Below are positions 6,524 to 15,324 of a DNA stretch of 36,234 bases, piece by piece. The notes beneath the pieces are model-generated. The model worked only from the letters and a program-made list of their open reading frames with translations, was not told where the DNA came from and made no database searches. Position 1 is the stretch's first letter. The number at the start of each line of letters is the position of its first letter. A program made the translations under genes and the position numbers. Source of the stretch: an uncultured Clostridia bacterium (GTDB taxonomy: Bacteria; Bacillota; Clostridia; Oscillospirales; Ruminococcaceae); the NCBI GenBank assembly GCA_944386445.1, contig CALXBD010000093.1:1-36234 (forward strand). The letters are read 5' to 3'.

Positions 6524-7429
6524 TCATTCAAACAATGCTTCCACAAAATCCTCCGGCACGAACTCCTGCAAATCGTCGATCTTCTCGCCGACCCCCACAT
6601 ATCGTACCGGCAGCCCCAGCTGATTCTTAATGGAGACCACGATTCCGCCTTTTGCGGTACCGTCCAGCTTCGTCAGCACAATACCTGTGATGTTGGCAGC
6701 CTGCATAAACTGTTCTGCCTGATTTACCGCGTTCTGACCAGTAGTAGCATCCAGCACCAGCAGAGTTTCCACGTCACAGCCTTCCGCCTTCTGGCTGACG
6801 ATCCGGTACATTTTTCCCAATTCGTCCATCAGGTTCTTTTTATTGTGCAGCCGTCCGGCCGTGTCAATCAGCAGGATATCCGCATGCCGTGCTTTGGCTG
6901 CTTCGATAGAGTCGTAAACCACTGCGGCAGGATCTGCCCCTTCCTTATGCTTTACGATCTCGACACCGCTTCTCTGGGTCCAGATTTCCAGCTGCTCAAT
7001 GGCGGCTGCCCGGAACGTATCCGCAGCTCCCACCAACACCCGTTTGCCCTGGGCCTTGAAACCCGCTGCCAGCTTGCCGATAGTAGTCGTCTTGCCGGCC
7101 CCATTGACTCCGATCACAAAAATAATGGACGGGCTGGTGGACAGCTTCATGGGTTCTTCTTCCCGCAGCATATCCGCGATGATTTCTTTGAGCATTCCCT
7201 TGACAGCGGAAGTGTCGTTGATGCCGGTTTCCTTGATTTTCTTTCGCAGCTGTCCGCAGATCTCCGAAGCGGTAGCCGCGCCCATATCCGACATGATGAG
7301 AATTTCCTCCAACTCCTCCAGAAAATCCTCGTCCACTTTAGTGAAGGAATGAATGACTCCCTCCACCTGTTTCATCATGGATTCTTTTGTCTTTTTAAGT
7401 CCTTCTTTGATTTTATCAAAAAATCCCAC
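6524..7429 (-). CDS. ftsY: Signal recognition particle receptor FtsY
   Basis: FtsY (301 residues) is the SRP receptor GTPase that docks ribosome-SRP complexes at the membrane. An N-terminal helical N domain (about 1-95) precedes the G domain, with GVNGAGKTTTIGKLA as the P-loop, DTAGRLHN as G3 and TKLDGTAKGG as G4/G5. As in most Firmicutes it lacks the long acidic A domain of E. coli. The start is GTG at 7427-7429 behind AAGGAG, which overlaps the end of smc. The smc-ftsY pair is conserved. Confidence 0.97.
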   Translation of the reverse strand: MGFFDKIKEGLKKTKESMMKQVEGVIHSFTKVDEDFLEELEEILIMSDMGAATASEICGQLRKKIKETGINDTSAVKGMLKEIIADMLREEEPMKLSTSPSIIFVIGVNGAGKTTTIGKLAAGFKAQGKRVLVGAADTFRAAAIEQLEIWTQRSGVEIVKHKEGADPAAVVYDSIEAAKARHADILLIDTAGRLHNKKNLMDELGKMYRIVSQKAEGCDVETLLVLDATTGQNAVNQAEQFMQAANITGIVLTKLDGTAKGGIVVSIKNQLGLPVRYVGVGEKIDDLQEFVPEDFVEALFE

Positions 7430-7441
7430 TGCACATTCTCC

Positions 7442-10400
7442 TTATTCCTGAGGCGGTTCTGATTCTAAATTGCCCATTTTGGCGGCGATTTCACTGACTT
7501 TCAACTCCAACAGCTTCGAAACCCCCCGCTCCTGCATGGTGACACCATACAAAACGTCCGCTTCCTCCATGGTGCCCCGGCGATGGGTAATGAGGATAAA
7601 TTGGGTATTATCGCTCATCATTCTCAGGTAATTTGCATATTTTACTACGTTGACGTCGTCCAGAGCCGCTTCGATCTCGTCCAAAACGCAGAACGGAGCC
7701 GGCCGGACCTTCAAAATGGCAAAATAGATGGCGCTGGCCACCAAGGACTGTTCGCCGCCGGACAGGGCGCTGAGGCTCTTGATAATCTTCCCGGGGGGCT
7801 GGACGCTGATCTCGATGCCGCAGTTTAAAACATCTTCCGGATCACTGAGAGTCAGGCTCGCCGTTCCGCCGCCGAAAAGCTCGGTAAAGATTTTCCCGAA
7901 ATTCCGGTTGATAGCGTCAAAGCTTTCCCGGAACATCCGCTCCATATCAGAGGTGAGATTTCGGATGAGCTTTTCCAGTTCGGCTTTGGAGTTAGCGGCA
8001 TCCTCCACCTGGGCCTTTAAAAATTCGTACCGTTCAGAAACTTCCTTATATTCCTCGATTGCACCCACATTGACACTGCCTAAGCCCCGGATCCGGTTCT
8101 TCAGCCCGGCCAGTTCCCGCTGGGATTTCTCCCGGTCATCTACCGGCACCGCAATTTGCACCGCTTCGCTTCGGGTCAGCTGATACTCGTCCTGCAGCCG
8201 CATAATGATCTGGTCGTAATCCCGCTGTGCGGAGAGCTTCTGTTCATCCAAACGCGCCAGTTCCCCGGCCGTCAGCTCCTTACGGGCGGAAATTTCCTTT
8301 TCCTGCTGCCGCAGCCGGGTCGTTTCCCCCTCCAGCTCCTGGCGGCGGGCGATCAGCTTCCTGCTTTTCTCCTCATATTCGCCGATTCTGTCTGCAGTCT
8401 CGCCGCTTTCTCTTTTCAACGACTCAATGGCGGCGTGCAGCTGCCGGTCCCGCTCCAAAACGCTGGCCCGTTCTTCCTCCAGACGGCTCCGGCTTTCTCC
8501 GCCGGCTGCAGCGGCGTCCCGCAGCTCTGAGATTTGACGGGTCAGGTTTTCCAAATCCTTCCGATTCTCGATCTCCTGACGGGCCAAGTCGGAAATTTCT
8601 TCCATCAGCTGTTCCCGGCGGCCGGAAAGGGTGTCCCGGCTGCCCTGAACGGCTGTCAATCTATCCTGCGCTTCCCGGCTGTCCGTTTCCAACTGCTGAA
8701 GAGCCTCCCGGGCAGCTTCCGCCTCTTTGCGGGCGGCCTCAATTTTCCCTGCACTTTGGGATTTCTGACGGGTCAATTCCGTCTGTCGGACGGACAGCTG
8801 CTCTTTGCTTTGGCGATACCGTTCCCGATCGCCTTCAAATCGGATCTGGTCTTCATTGGCAGTGATCTGCTCCGATCGGATTCCCTCGACATATGCTGAA
8901 AGAGTGGCAATTTCCTTCCCCAGGGCAGCCGCTTTGGCATCCAGCTCTGCTTTCTGGGCCTTCAGTTTTTCCGCCTCGGCTCGCAAGGCAGACGCTTCAT
9001 TTTTCCGGCTGAGGATTCCGGCGTTTTTAGCCGCGGAACCGCCGGTAAAGCTTCCGCCCACATTGACCTGCTGGCCGTCCAAAGTCACGATACGGAATTT
9101 ATACCCGTATTTCCGGGAAATCAGGATCGCGGTATCCAAGTCTTCAACGACCGCAATCCGTCCCAGCAAGAAATGAATGATTTCCTTGTATTTAGGATCA
9201 GCCTCCACCAATTCCGAAGCAACTGCCACAAAGCCGGCGTATTTTTCCAGCCCTGGCTCATTGAGGACGTTTCCCCGCACCGATGTCAGCGGCAAAAAGG
9301 TAGCACGTCCGGCCTTCTGCTCCGACAACAGCCGGATTCCCGCCTTGGCGGCAGCTTCATTCTCCACTACGATATTCTGCAGCGCTCCGCCCAAAGCGGT
9401 CTCCACCGCCATGGCGTATTCCGGCTTAACGTTCAGAATCTGGGTGACAGTTCCAAACACGCCCCGCAAAGCACCGCTTCCGGCTGCCCGCATCACGGCC
9501 TTGACGCTATAGGCAAAGCCTTCCATATTCTGCTCCAGATCGGTCAACAGCTTTGCCCGCTGAAGCTTCTCCTTAACAGCCAAATCCAGTTTCTGCTGTT
9601 CGGATGTAAGTTCCGCCTGCTTCTGCCGCCGGGAGGCCAGTTTCAATTCATACCCTTGCCTGGAATTTTCCAGCGACGCTTTTTTATCGGCAATTTCCTT
9701 TAAAAGCCCTTCGATCTCCTCCAAGGTTTCCTGAGCGGATTCCAGATTGTTTTTCAGCGTCCCCAGTTCATTTTCCATAGCGGACAGGCGGCTTTTTTCC
9801 TCTTCCGCAGCATTTTCCCGGGTCAGGATCAGCATATTCTGCCGGGAAATTTCCAGCGCGATACGGTTTACCTCAGCGGAAGCCTCTTCCAACTTCCCGC
9901 TCTGGCTGCTCTGCTCTTCCGAAAGAGCCAACAGCTCCTGCTGTCTCTCTTCCGTTTCACGGTGAAGGGCTTCTGCGGCATCTTCCAGGGAACGCTTTTC
10001 CGTCTCCTTTGCAGCGGCTTCCTCTTCCCGCTTGGCGGCAGAAGCATCCAGTGCTGCCAACTCCCCTTCCAGACGCTTCAGGGTATCCGCATTATGCTGC
10101 AAATCATTTTCCCGCACCGCAATTTCACTTTTCAGGTCGCCGGTCCGGGTTTGCAGATTTTGTTTGATTCGTTGGCACTCCTCGCTTTGGGTCAGGCAAG
10201 ACTGCATCCGCTGATAGACTTCCTGAATTTGCTCCTCGATTTTCCCGATCTCCCGGGCAAGATGCTCGTCCTCTCCCTTAGCGATGAGGAATTTCTGCTC
10301 CTGTTCCCGCAGCGCCGCCTGATATTTTTCCAATGTCAGCAGCCACAAAGAAACCTCCAAAATTTTCTTCCGCTCCGACAGTTCCAAAAATTCCTTCGCC

Positions 10401-11032
10401 TTTTCCGACTGGACCCGCAGTGGTTCCACCCGGCCTTCCAATTCGGAGAGGATATCGTAAAGGCGGGTCAGGTTTTCCTGTGCCGCCGACAGCCGCCGTT
10501 CCGCTTCTGCCTTCCGGTAACGATACTTGGAGATTCCGGCCGCTTCCTCGAAAATTTCCCGGCGCTCCCCGGACTTTGCGCTGATGATCTCAGCGATCTT
10601 GCCCTGCCCGATCATGGAATAGCCGTCCCGTCCCAGGCCGGTGTCCATAAACATCTCATTGATATCCCGCAGCCGGACCGGGTTCCCATTGATGATATAC
10701 TCACTTTCTCCGGAACGATAGTACCGCCGTGTAATGGTCACCTCGTCAGCGTCCGCAGGGAGAGCCCGGTCGCTGTTGTCAAAGGTCAGAGAAACTGCCG
10801 CAAAGCCCTGAGGTTTCCGGGAGGCTGTCCCCAAAAAGATCACGTCCTCCATCTTGTCACCCCGGAGGGTTTTGGTAGACTGCTCCCCCAGCACCCAGCG
10901 CATGGCGTCGGAAAGATTGCTCTTTCCGCTGCCGTTGGGACCTACCACAGCGGTCAGGCCTTTATGAAAATTGATTACGGTTTTGTCGGGAAAGGACTTG
11001 AAGCCCTGCATTTCCAACGATTTTAAGAACAT
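7442..11032 (-). CDS. smc: Chromosome segregation ATPase SMC
   Basis: The 1196-residue length matches bacterial SMC. In order: Walker A GPNGSGKSN (31-39), a long coiled coil, a hinge (about 510-680, with the GGSFTGGSAAKN region), the returning coiled coil, the ABC signature LSGGEQSL (about 1095) and Walker B FCVLDEIEAALDD. The protein folds at the hinge, dimerises and, with ScpA/ScpB, compacts and segregates origins. It is preceded by the radical-SAM gene and followed by ftsY. ATG at 11032 has AAAGGATG upstream. Confidence 0.98.
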   Translation of the reverse strand: MFLKSLEMQGFKSFPDKTVINFHKGLTAVVGPNGSGKSNLSDAMRWVLGEQSTKTLRGDKMEDVIFLGTASRKPQGFAAVSLTFDNSDRALPADADEVTITRRYYRSGESEYIINGNPVRLRDINEMFMDTGLGRDGYSMIGQGKIAEIISAKSGERREIFEEAAGISKYRYRKAEAERRLSAAQENLTRLYDILSELEGRVEPLRVQSEKAKEFLELSERKKILEVSLWLLTLEKYQAALREQEQKFLIAKGEDEHLAREIGKIEEQIQEVYQRMQSCLTQSEECQRIKQNLQTRTGDLKSEIAVRENDLQHNADTLKRLEGELAALDASAAKREEEAAAKETEKRSLEDAAEALHRETEERQQELLALSEEQSSQSGKLEEASAEVNRIALEISRQNMLILTRENAAEEEKSRLSAMENELGTLKNNLESAQETLEEIEGLLKEIADKKASLENSRQGYELKLASRRQKQAELTSEQQKLDLAVKEKLQRAKLLTDLEQNMEGFAYSVKAVMRAAGSGALRGVFGTVTQILNVKPEYAMAVETALGGALQNIVVENEAAAKAGIRLLSEQKAGRATFLPLTSVRGNVLNEPGLEKYAGFVAVASELVEADPKYKEIIHFLLGRIAVVEDLDTAILISRKYGYKFRIVTLDGQQVNVGGSFTGGSAAKNAGILSRKNEASALRAEAEKLKAQKAELDAKAAALGKEIATLSAYVEGIRSEQITANEDQIRFEGDRERYRQSKEQLSVRQTELTRQKSQSAGKIEAARKEAEAAREALQQLETDSREAQDRLTAVQGSRDTLSGRREQLMEEISDLARQEIENRKDLENLTRQISELRDAAAAGGESRSRLEEERASVLERDRQLHAAIESLKRESGETADRIGEYEEKSRKLIARRQELEGETTRLRQQEKEISARKELTAGELARLDEQKLSAQRDYDQIIMRLQDEYQLTRSEAVQIAVPVDDREKSQRELAGLKNRIRGLGSVNVGAIEEYKEVSERYEFLKAQVEDAANSKAELEKLIRNLTSDMERMFRESFDAINRNFGKIFTELFGGGTASLTLSDPEDVLNCGIEISVQPPGKIIKSLSALSGGEQSLVASAIYFAILKVRPAPFCVLDEIEAALDDVNVVKYANYLRMMSDNTQFILITHRRGTMEEADVLYGVTMQERGVSKLLELKVSEIAAKMGNLESEPPQE

Positions 11033-11083
11033 GGTTTCATCCTTTCACGATAAAATTGATACAAGTAGTATTTTTTGTCGAAT

Positions 11084-12076
11084 TTATAACAAAAATTGAA
11101 GGGTTCCGGGCTGAATTGTCGGATCCGGCTGCAGTTTTACCTGATACCCGTTCTCGGCGGCCCAGACTAAATTTGCCCGCTTCTGCCCGGCCGCTTTGGA
11201 AAGCTCTCGGGGTGACACCAGAAACGTCACGGCCGCTCCCGGAGGGCATTTTTCCAGTTCCTGCTTCATCAGCCTGCGATAGAGCCACCCATCGCACAGC
11301 TCCCGGAACGCCGGGTGATAAGCGCCGCCGATCAGCCGCTCTTCGACGCTCCTGGAAGCATGTAATCCGACCCGAATCACCTTGATTCTAGTCTGCTCCA
11401 ACCGAGGTATCCAGGGAGCCACCCATTCAACGGCTTCTTCCACGGTCAAAGGAGCGTAAAGGTTTTCCCTTGTCATTCGTTCCAGATCTGTTCCCCGCAA
11501 TACCACTGTCGGATAGATCCGCAGCGTATCCGGTTTCAGGTTGCAAACTTCCCCCATAGTACGGTCAAAGCTCTTCCGATTCTCCCCGGGCAGCCCTGCC
11601 ATCACCTGCAGACCCAAAGAAAACTCTGCCCGGACAGCAGCGCACGCTTTCCGGACATCTTCGGCCGTATGCCCACGGCGATTAAGCCTCAGTACCGCAT
11701 CATCCATGCTTTGAGCGCCTAACTCAACCGCCGTGACACCATACTGCTTCAGCAGTTCCAGTACCCTTGGTGAGAGCCCGTCCGGCCGGGTAGAAACCCG
11801 AATCCCTGTACAGGCCTTCTCCTTTACATACGGAAAAGCAACTTTTAGGAACGCTTCTATCTCCGTCTCCGGCAAACAGGTAAAACTCCCGCCAAAAAAG
11901 GCAATCTCCGTATGAGCAGGATCCGGCTCTTTGCGGAATGCTTCCTCCAACAAGGCTGCGGCGTCTTCCGGCGTCACCGGCTGAGGCGTGCCGGAAATAC
12001 TCCTCTGGTCGCAGAAGGAGCAGGCATGAGGACACCCCATATGGGGGATAAAAATCGCGATATTTCCGTGCGTCAT
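11084..12076 (-). CDS. Radical SAM protein, Elp3-like without acetyltransferase domain
   Basis: This 330-residue protein has the radical-SAM cluster motif CPHACSFC (about 15-22), followed by FFGGSFTCLP, the S-adenosylmethionine loop region GAQSMDD, and GLQVMAGLPGE, as in the Elp3/HemN-like branch. The C-terminal GNAT domain of Elp3 is absent. Many Clostridia carry a gene like this between rnc and smc; no reaction can be assigned from sequence alone. Its ATG overlaps the rnc stop (ATGA at 12073-12076), so the two are translationally coupled. A gap of 51 bases separates it from smc. Confidence 0.85.
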   Translation of the reverse strand: MTHGNIAIFIPHMGCPHACSFCDQRSISGTPQPVTPEDAAALLEEAFRKEPDPAHTEIAFFGGSFTCLPETEIEAFLKVAFPYVKEKACTGIRVSTRPDGLSPRVLELLKQYGVTAVELGAQSMDDAVLRLNRRGHTAEDVRKACAAVRAEFSLGLQVMAGLPGENRKSFDRTMGEVCNLKPDTLRIYPTVVLRGTDLERMTRENLYAPLTVEEAVEWVAPWIPRLEQTRIKVIRVGLHASRSVEERLIGGAYHPAFRELCDGWLYRRLMKQELEKCPPGAAVTFLVSPRELSKAAGQKRANLVWAAENGYQVKLQPDPTIQPGTLQFLL

Positions 12077-12774
12077 GCTTCGTCGTGATACCCCATCAGC
12101 AGGAGGGCTTCGTGGGCAGCATTCTGTTCAGCCTGCTTTTTGGAGCTGCCGGTACCGGTTCCGATAACGTTGGAATTCAAAAGCACCTCTGCCGTAAAGA
12201 CTTTGGCATGATCCGGACCATGCTCATCCACCAGAACGTATTCGATTCGCTCCTCCCGATTCTGCTGAATAATCTCCTGCAGAGCGGTTTTATAATCCGA
12301 AAGTTTATTGGGCTTGTGTACGTCCAAATCTTTCGGAATAAAGCCCAACACAAACTTCTGTGCTGCCTCATATCCGCCGTCTAAATAAATCGCCGCGATG
12401 ACTGCTTCAAACGCATCTGCCAAAATAGAAGGCCGTTCCCGGCCGCCGGTCATTTCCTCCCCGCGGCCTAACCGCAGATAGTTTCCCAAGCTGATTTGGG
12501 CCGCAAACTCGTCCAATGCCTTTTCGCACACCAGGCTGGCGCGCAATTTTGTCAGTTCTCCCTCCGGCAGGTCCCGGTACGTCAAAAACAAATACCTGGC
12601 TACGATCACCGACAGCACGGAATCCCCTAAAAATTCCAGCCGCTCATTATTATGCCCGTGTTTTTTGCCCTCGTTAGCAAAAGAAGAATGGGTCAGTGCC
12701 TGTTCCAGCAGCTGCGGATTTCGGAACGTATAACCGATTGCCTGCTGCAGAATTTCCTGTTTTTCCGGTACCAT
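12073..12774 (-). CDS. rnc: Ribonuclease III
   Basis: RNase III (233 residues) cleaves double-stranded RNA in rRNA maturation and mRNA decay. The signature HNNERLEFLGDSVLS (about 40) carries the catalytic Glu/Asp residues; ILADAFEAVIAAIYLDGG holds the second acidic pair. A C-terminal double-stranded-RNA-binding domain occupies about 160-230, ending in GTGSSKKQAEQNAAHEALL. ATG at 12774 has AAAGGA upstream. plsX is 169 bases upstream; the acpP gene often found between plsX and rnc is absent. Confidence 0.97.
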   Translation of the reverse strand: MVPEKQEILQQAIGYTFRNPQLLEQALTHSSFANEGKKHGHNNERLEFLGDSVLSVIVARYLFLTYRDLPEGELTKLRASLVCEKALDEFAAQISLGNYLRLGRGEEMTGGRERPSILADAFEAVIAAIYLDGGYEAAQKFVLGFIPKDLDVHKPNKLSDYKTALQEIIQQNREERIEYVLVDEHGPDHAKVFTAEVLLNSNVIGTGTGSSKKQAEQNAAHEALLLMGYHDEA

Positions 12775-12908
12775 AATTCCAATCCTTTCTCAGGCTGCCT
12801 CTCATGCCCCGGGAAAAGTCTTTTCCAGAAGCATCAAAGGCCGCTTGCGTATAATCTCAGCCAATTTATACAAATTGTTTACAAATTTTCCTATATTCGA
12901 CACAAGCC

Positions 12909-12927
12909 GGGGAAGTTTCCCTTCCCC
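12909..12927. repeat. Stem-loop between plsX and rnc
   Basis: GGGGAAG (12909-12915) and CTTCCCC (12921-12927) form a 7-bp stem with a 5-base loop just after the plsX stop on the minus strand. No T-run follows, so it is a weak terminator at best and may instead stabilise or process the mRNA. The rest of the 169-base gap is AT-rich; I find no well-spaced promoter in it. Confidence 0.4.
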
Positions 12928-12943
12928 AGCTGACGCCGCTCTA

Positions 12944-13951
12944 TTACGACTCAGGAGTCGATGGTTTCATTGACTGAATTGCCTGCTCGATTTCACCGGT
13001 CAAATTAGACTTCGTGAAATTCCGCGCCTGCCGGATGGCATTTTTGATGGCCTTGGCATTGGAACTTCCGTGAGCCTTGATAACAGGCCTGGTAATCCCC
13101 AAAAGGGGCGCACCGCCGTATTCGGTATAATCCATTGCCTTCTTAAATGCCTTGATTTTCGGCATGACCAACGCTCCGGCAACGGTTCCCGAAACCCCGG
13201 TAAACATTCCCTTTACCTTTTTGGCAAACATGGAACCTAACCCTTCTGTCAGCTTCAAGATGACATTTCCGGTAAAGCCGTCGGCAACCGCGACATCCAC
13301 CGCTCCCGCAGGGATTTCCCGGGCTTCCACGTTGCCGGTAAAATTAATTGGAGCCTTTTTCAGAAGTTCGAGGGCCGCAATTTGATTTTCGCCGCCTTTT
13401 GTTTCCTCAGAGCCGATGTTCACCAGGCCCACTTTGGGATTTTCCACTTCCTGTACCTTCTGCATGTAAAGGCTTCCCATGACCCCAAACTGGCAAAGAG
13501 CCTCGGGCTTGCACTCGATGTTGGCGCCAGCGTCCATCAGCAGATAGCATCCGTTAATGGTGGGGATCACGGTAGCCAGGCCGGCTCGTTTTACGCCTTT
13601 GATTCGTTTCAGCAGGAACGTTGCACCTACTACAATGGCTCCGGTAGAACCGCCGCTGACAAAGGCATCTGCTTTTCCTTCCTGTACCAGGCGGAATGCC
13701 GCTGCCATAGAGCAGTCCGCTTTCTCCTTCAGAATAGAAGAGGGGTCATCTTCCATAGTGATAATCCCGGGAGCATGAACAATCTCAATACCTTTTAAAG
13801 AAATCCCGTTTTCAGATGCGGTCTGCCGCAATTTCTGCTCATCACCGGTGACAATCAGTTCTGCGCCATACTCTTCCACAGCCAGCGCGCATCCCTGCAG
13901 CACTGCCAACGGCGCGTTATCGCCGCCGAACCCATCTACTGCGATCTTCAT
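12944..13951 (-). CDS. plsX: Phosphate acyltransferase PlsX
   Basis: PlsX (335 residues) converts acyl-ACP to acyl-phosphate, the donor for PlsY in phospholipid synthesis. It begins with KIAVDGFGGDNAP and contains SGGSTGAIVVGA, LLMDAGANIECKPE, LVNIGSEETKGG and VADGFTGNVILK, all characteristic of the family. ATG at 13951 has AAAGGAG upstream. It lies in the same direction as trmFO upstream and rnc downstream, but with no acpP beside it. Confidence 0.97.
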   Translation of the reverse strand: MKIAVDGFGGDNAPLAVLQGCALAVEEYGAELIVTGDEQKLRQTASENGISLKGIEIVHAPGIITMEDDPSSILKEKADCSMAAAFRLVQEGKADAFVSGGSTGAIVVGATFLLKRIKGVKRAGLATVIPTINGCYLLMDAGANIECKPEALCQFGVMGSLYMQKVQEVENPKVGLVNIGSEETKGGENQIAALELLKKAPINFTGNVEAREIPAGAVDVAVADGFTGNVILKLTEGLGSMFAKKVKGMFTGVSGTVAGALVMPKIKAFKKAMDYTEYGGAPLLGITRPVIKAHGSSNAKAIKNAIRQARNFTKSNLTGEIEQAIQSMKPSTPES

Positions 13952-13995
13952 TCCGCCACACTCCTTTATAAGCAGCCATAAAACAGCTGATTTAT

Positions 13996-15324
13996 TTACG
14001 CTCTTTCCATTGTTTCCAATCGTGCAACTTCGGCTTTTAAAGCCTGCACACCCCGTTCTGCCAAGGCCAGATACCGGAGCCGCTTGTCCCGGACAGGTTC
14101 ATCCAGGGCCGGCAAAATTCCCATATTGGCTCCCATGGGCTGGAAATCCGCCGTTTCGGTGCAGACATGATCGGTCAGCGCCTTCAGCATAGTTCCCTCC
14201 GGCAAAATCAGCGGCGGCAGCCCCAGCAGTTCCCGAGCCAGATAATGTCCAGCCAGCAGCCCACTGGCAGCAGACTCCACATATCCTTCCACGCCGGTCA
14301 TCTGGCCTGCGAACCGGATATGGGGCCGGCTTTTGAGACGGAATTCCCGGTCCAGCAGCCGCGGAGAATCCAAGAAAGTATTCCGGTGCATGACGCCATA
14401 CCGGACAAATTCCGCGTTTTGAAGCCCTGGGATCATGGAGAATACCCGTTTCTGTTCTCCCCACTTCAGGTTCGTCTGAAACCCTACCAAATTGTAAAGG
14501 GTACCCTCGTTGTTCTCCTTGCGAAGCTGCACCACTGCCCAGGGCCGATGTCCTGTTCTGGGATCTCTGAGCCCCACCGGCTTCAGCGGGCCGAAGCGAA
14601 TGGTATCCGGCCCCCGCCGGGCCATAATCTCCACCGGCATGCAGCCTTCATATACTTTAAAATCGGCCTTTTCAAAATCATGGAGTTCCACGCTTTCCGC
14701 CGAGGTCAGCGCCTCATAAAAGGCCTCGTATTCTTCCTTGTTCATAGGACAGTTGAGGTAGTCGTCCTCCCCCCGCCCATATCGAGATGCCGCAAACACG
14801 ATGGACCGGTCGATGGTAGCCGCATCCACAATGGGTGCTGCGGCATCGAAAAAGCTAAGTCCCTTCTCCCCGGTCAGCCTGACGATTTCCTCCGCCAATG
14901 GACCGCTGGTCAAAGGACCTGTCGCCACAATGACGGGTCCTTCCCCTACGGAAACTGCCTGTTCTTCCCGGATATGAATCCGCGGGTTCTGCCGGATTGC
15001 CTCTGTCACCCGGTCTGAAAACTCCTCCCGGTTGACAGCCAGGGCACCTCCTGCCGCCACTGCAGAGGCTTCGGCGCAGGGCAAAATCAGGGAGCCCAAA
15101 ATTCTCATTTCCTCTTTGAGCATTCCCGACGCCGAATCCAGCCGGGACGCCTTCAAGGAATTGGAACAGACCAACTCCGCTAACCCCGGGTACTTGTGCG
15201 CCGGGGAATAGGCTTTCGGCTTCTGCTCGATCAGTTCCACTTCCAGCCCGTATTGTGCCAAGATATGGGCGGCCTCACAGCCGGCAAGACCGCCCCCGAT
15301 TACAGTAACCTTCTGCTGACTCAT
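13996..15324 (-). CDS. trmFO: tRNA m5U54 methyltransferase TrmFO (folate/FAD-dependent)
   Basis: TrmFO (442 residues) methylates uridine 54 in the T-loop of tRNA using methylenetetrahydrofolate and reduced FAD. The N-terminal FAD-binding Rossmann motif VIGGGLAGCEAA is followed by LAELVCSNSLKASRLDSASGMLKEEM, the family signature with its conserved Cys. FAGQMTGVEGYVESAASGLLAG near the C terminus is also typical. Its ATG overlaps the topA stop by four bases. topA-trmFO coupling is standard in Firmicutes. Confidence 0.97.
   Translation of the reverse strand: MSQQKVTVIGGGLAGCEAAHILAQYGLEVELIEQKPKAYSPAHKYPGLAELVCSNSLKASRLDSASGMLKEEMRILGSLILPCAEASAVAAGGALAVNREEFSDRVTEAIRQNPRIHIREEQAVSVGEGPVIVATGPLTSGPLAEEIVRLTGEKGLSFFDAAAPIVDAATIDRSIVFAASRYGRGEDDYLNCPMNKEEYEAFYEALTSAESVELHDFEKADFKVYEGCMPVEIMARRGPDTIRFGPLKPVGLRDPRTGHRPWAVVQLRKENNEGTLYNLVGFQTNLKWGEQKRVFSMIPGLQNAEFVRYGVMHRNTFLDSPRLLDREFRLKSRPHIRFAGQMTGVEGYVESAASGLLAGHYLARELLGLPPLILPEGTMLKALTDHVCTETADFQPMGANMGILPALDEPVRDKRLRYLALAERGVQALKAEVARLETMERA

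Noticed and set aside
8200-10600. Long open frames on the plus strand opposite smc
   Set aside because: They are shadows of the smc coiled-coil codons; products are low-complexity, without domains or ribosome sites.
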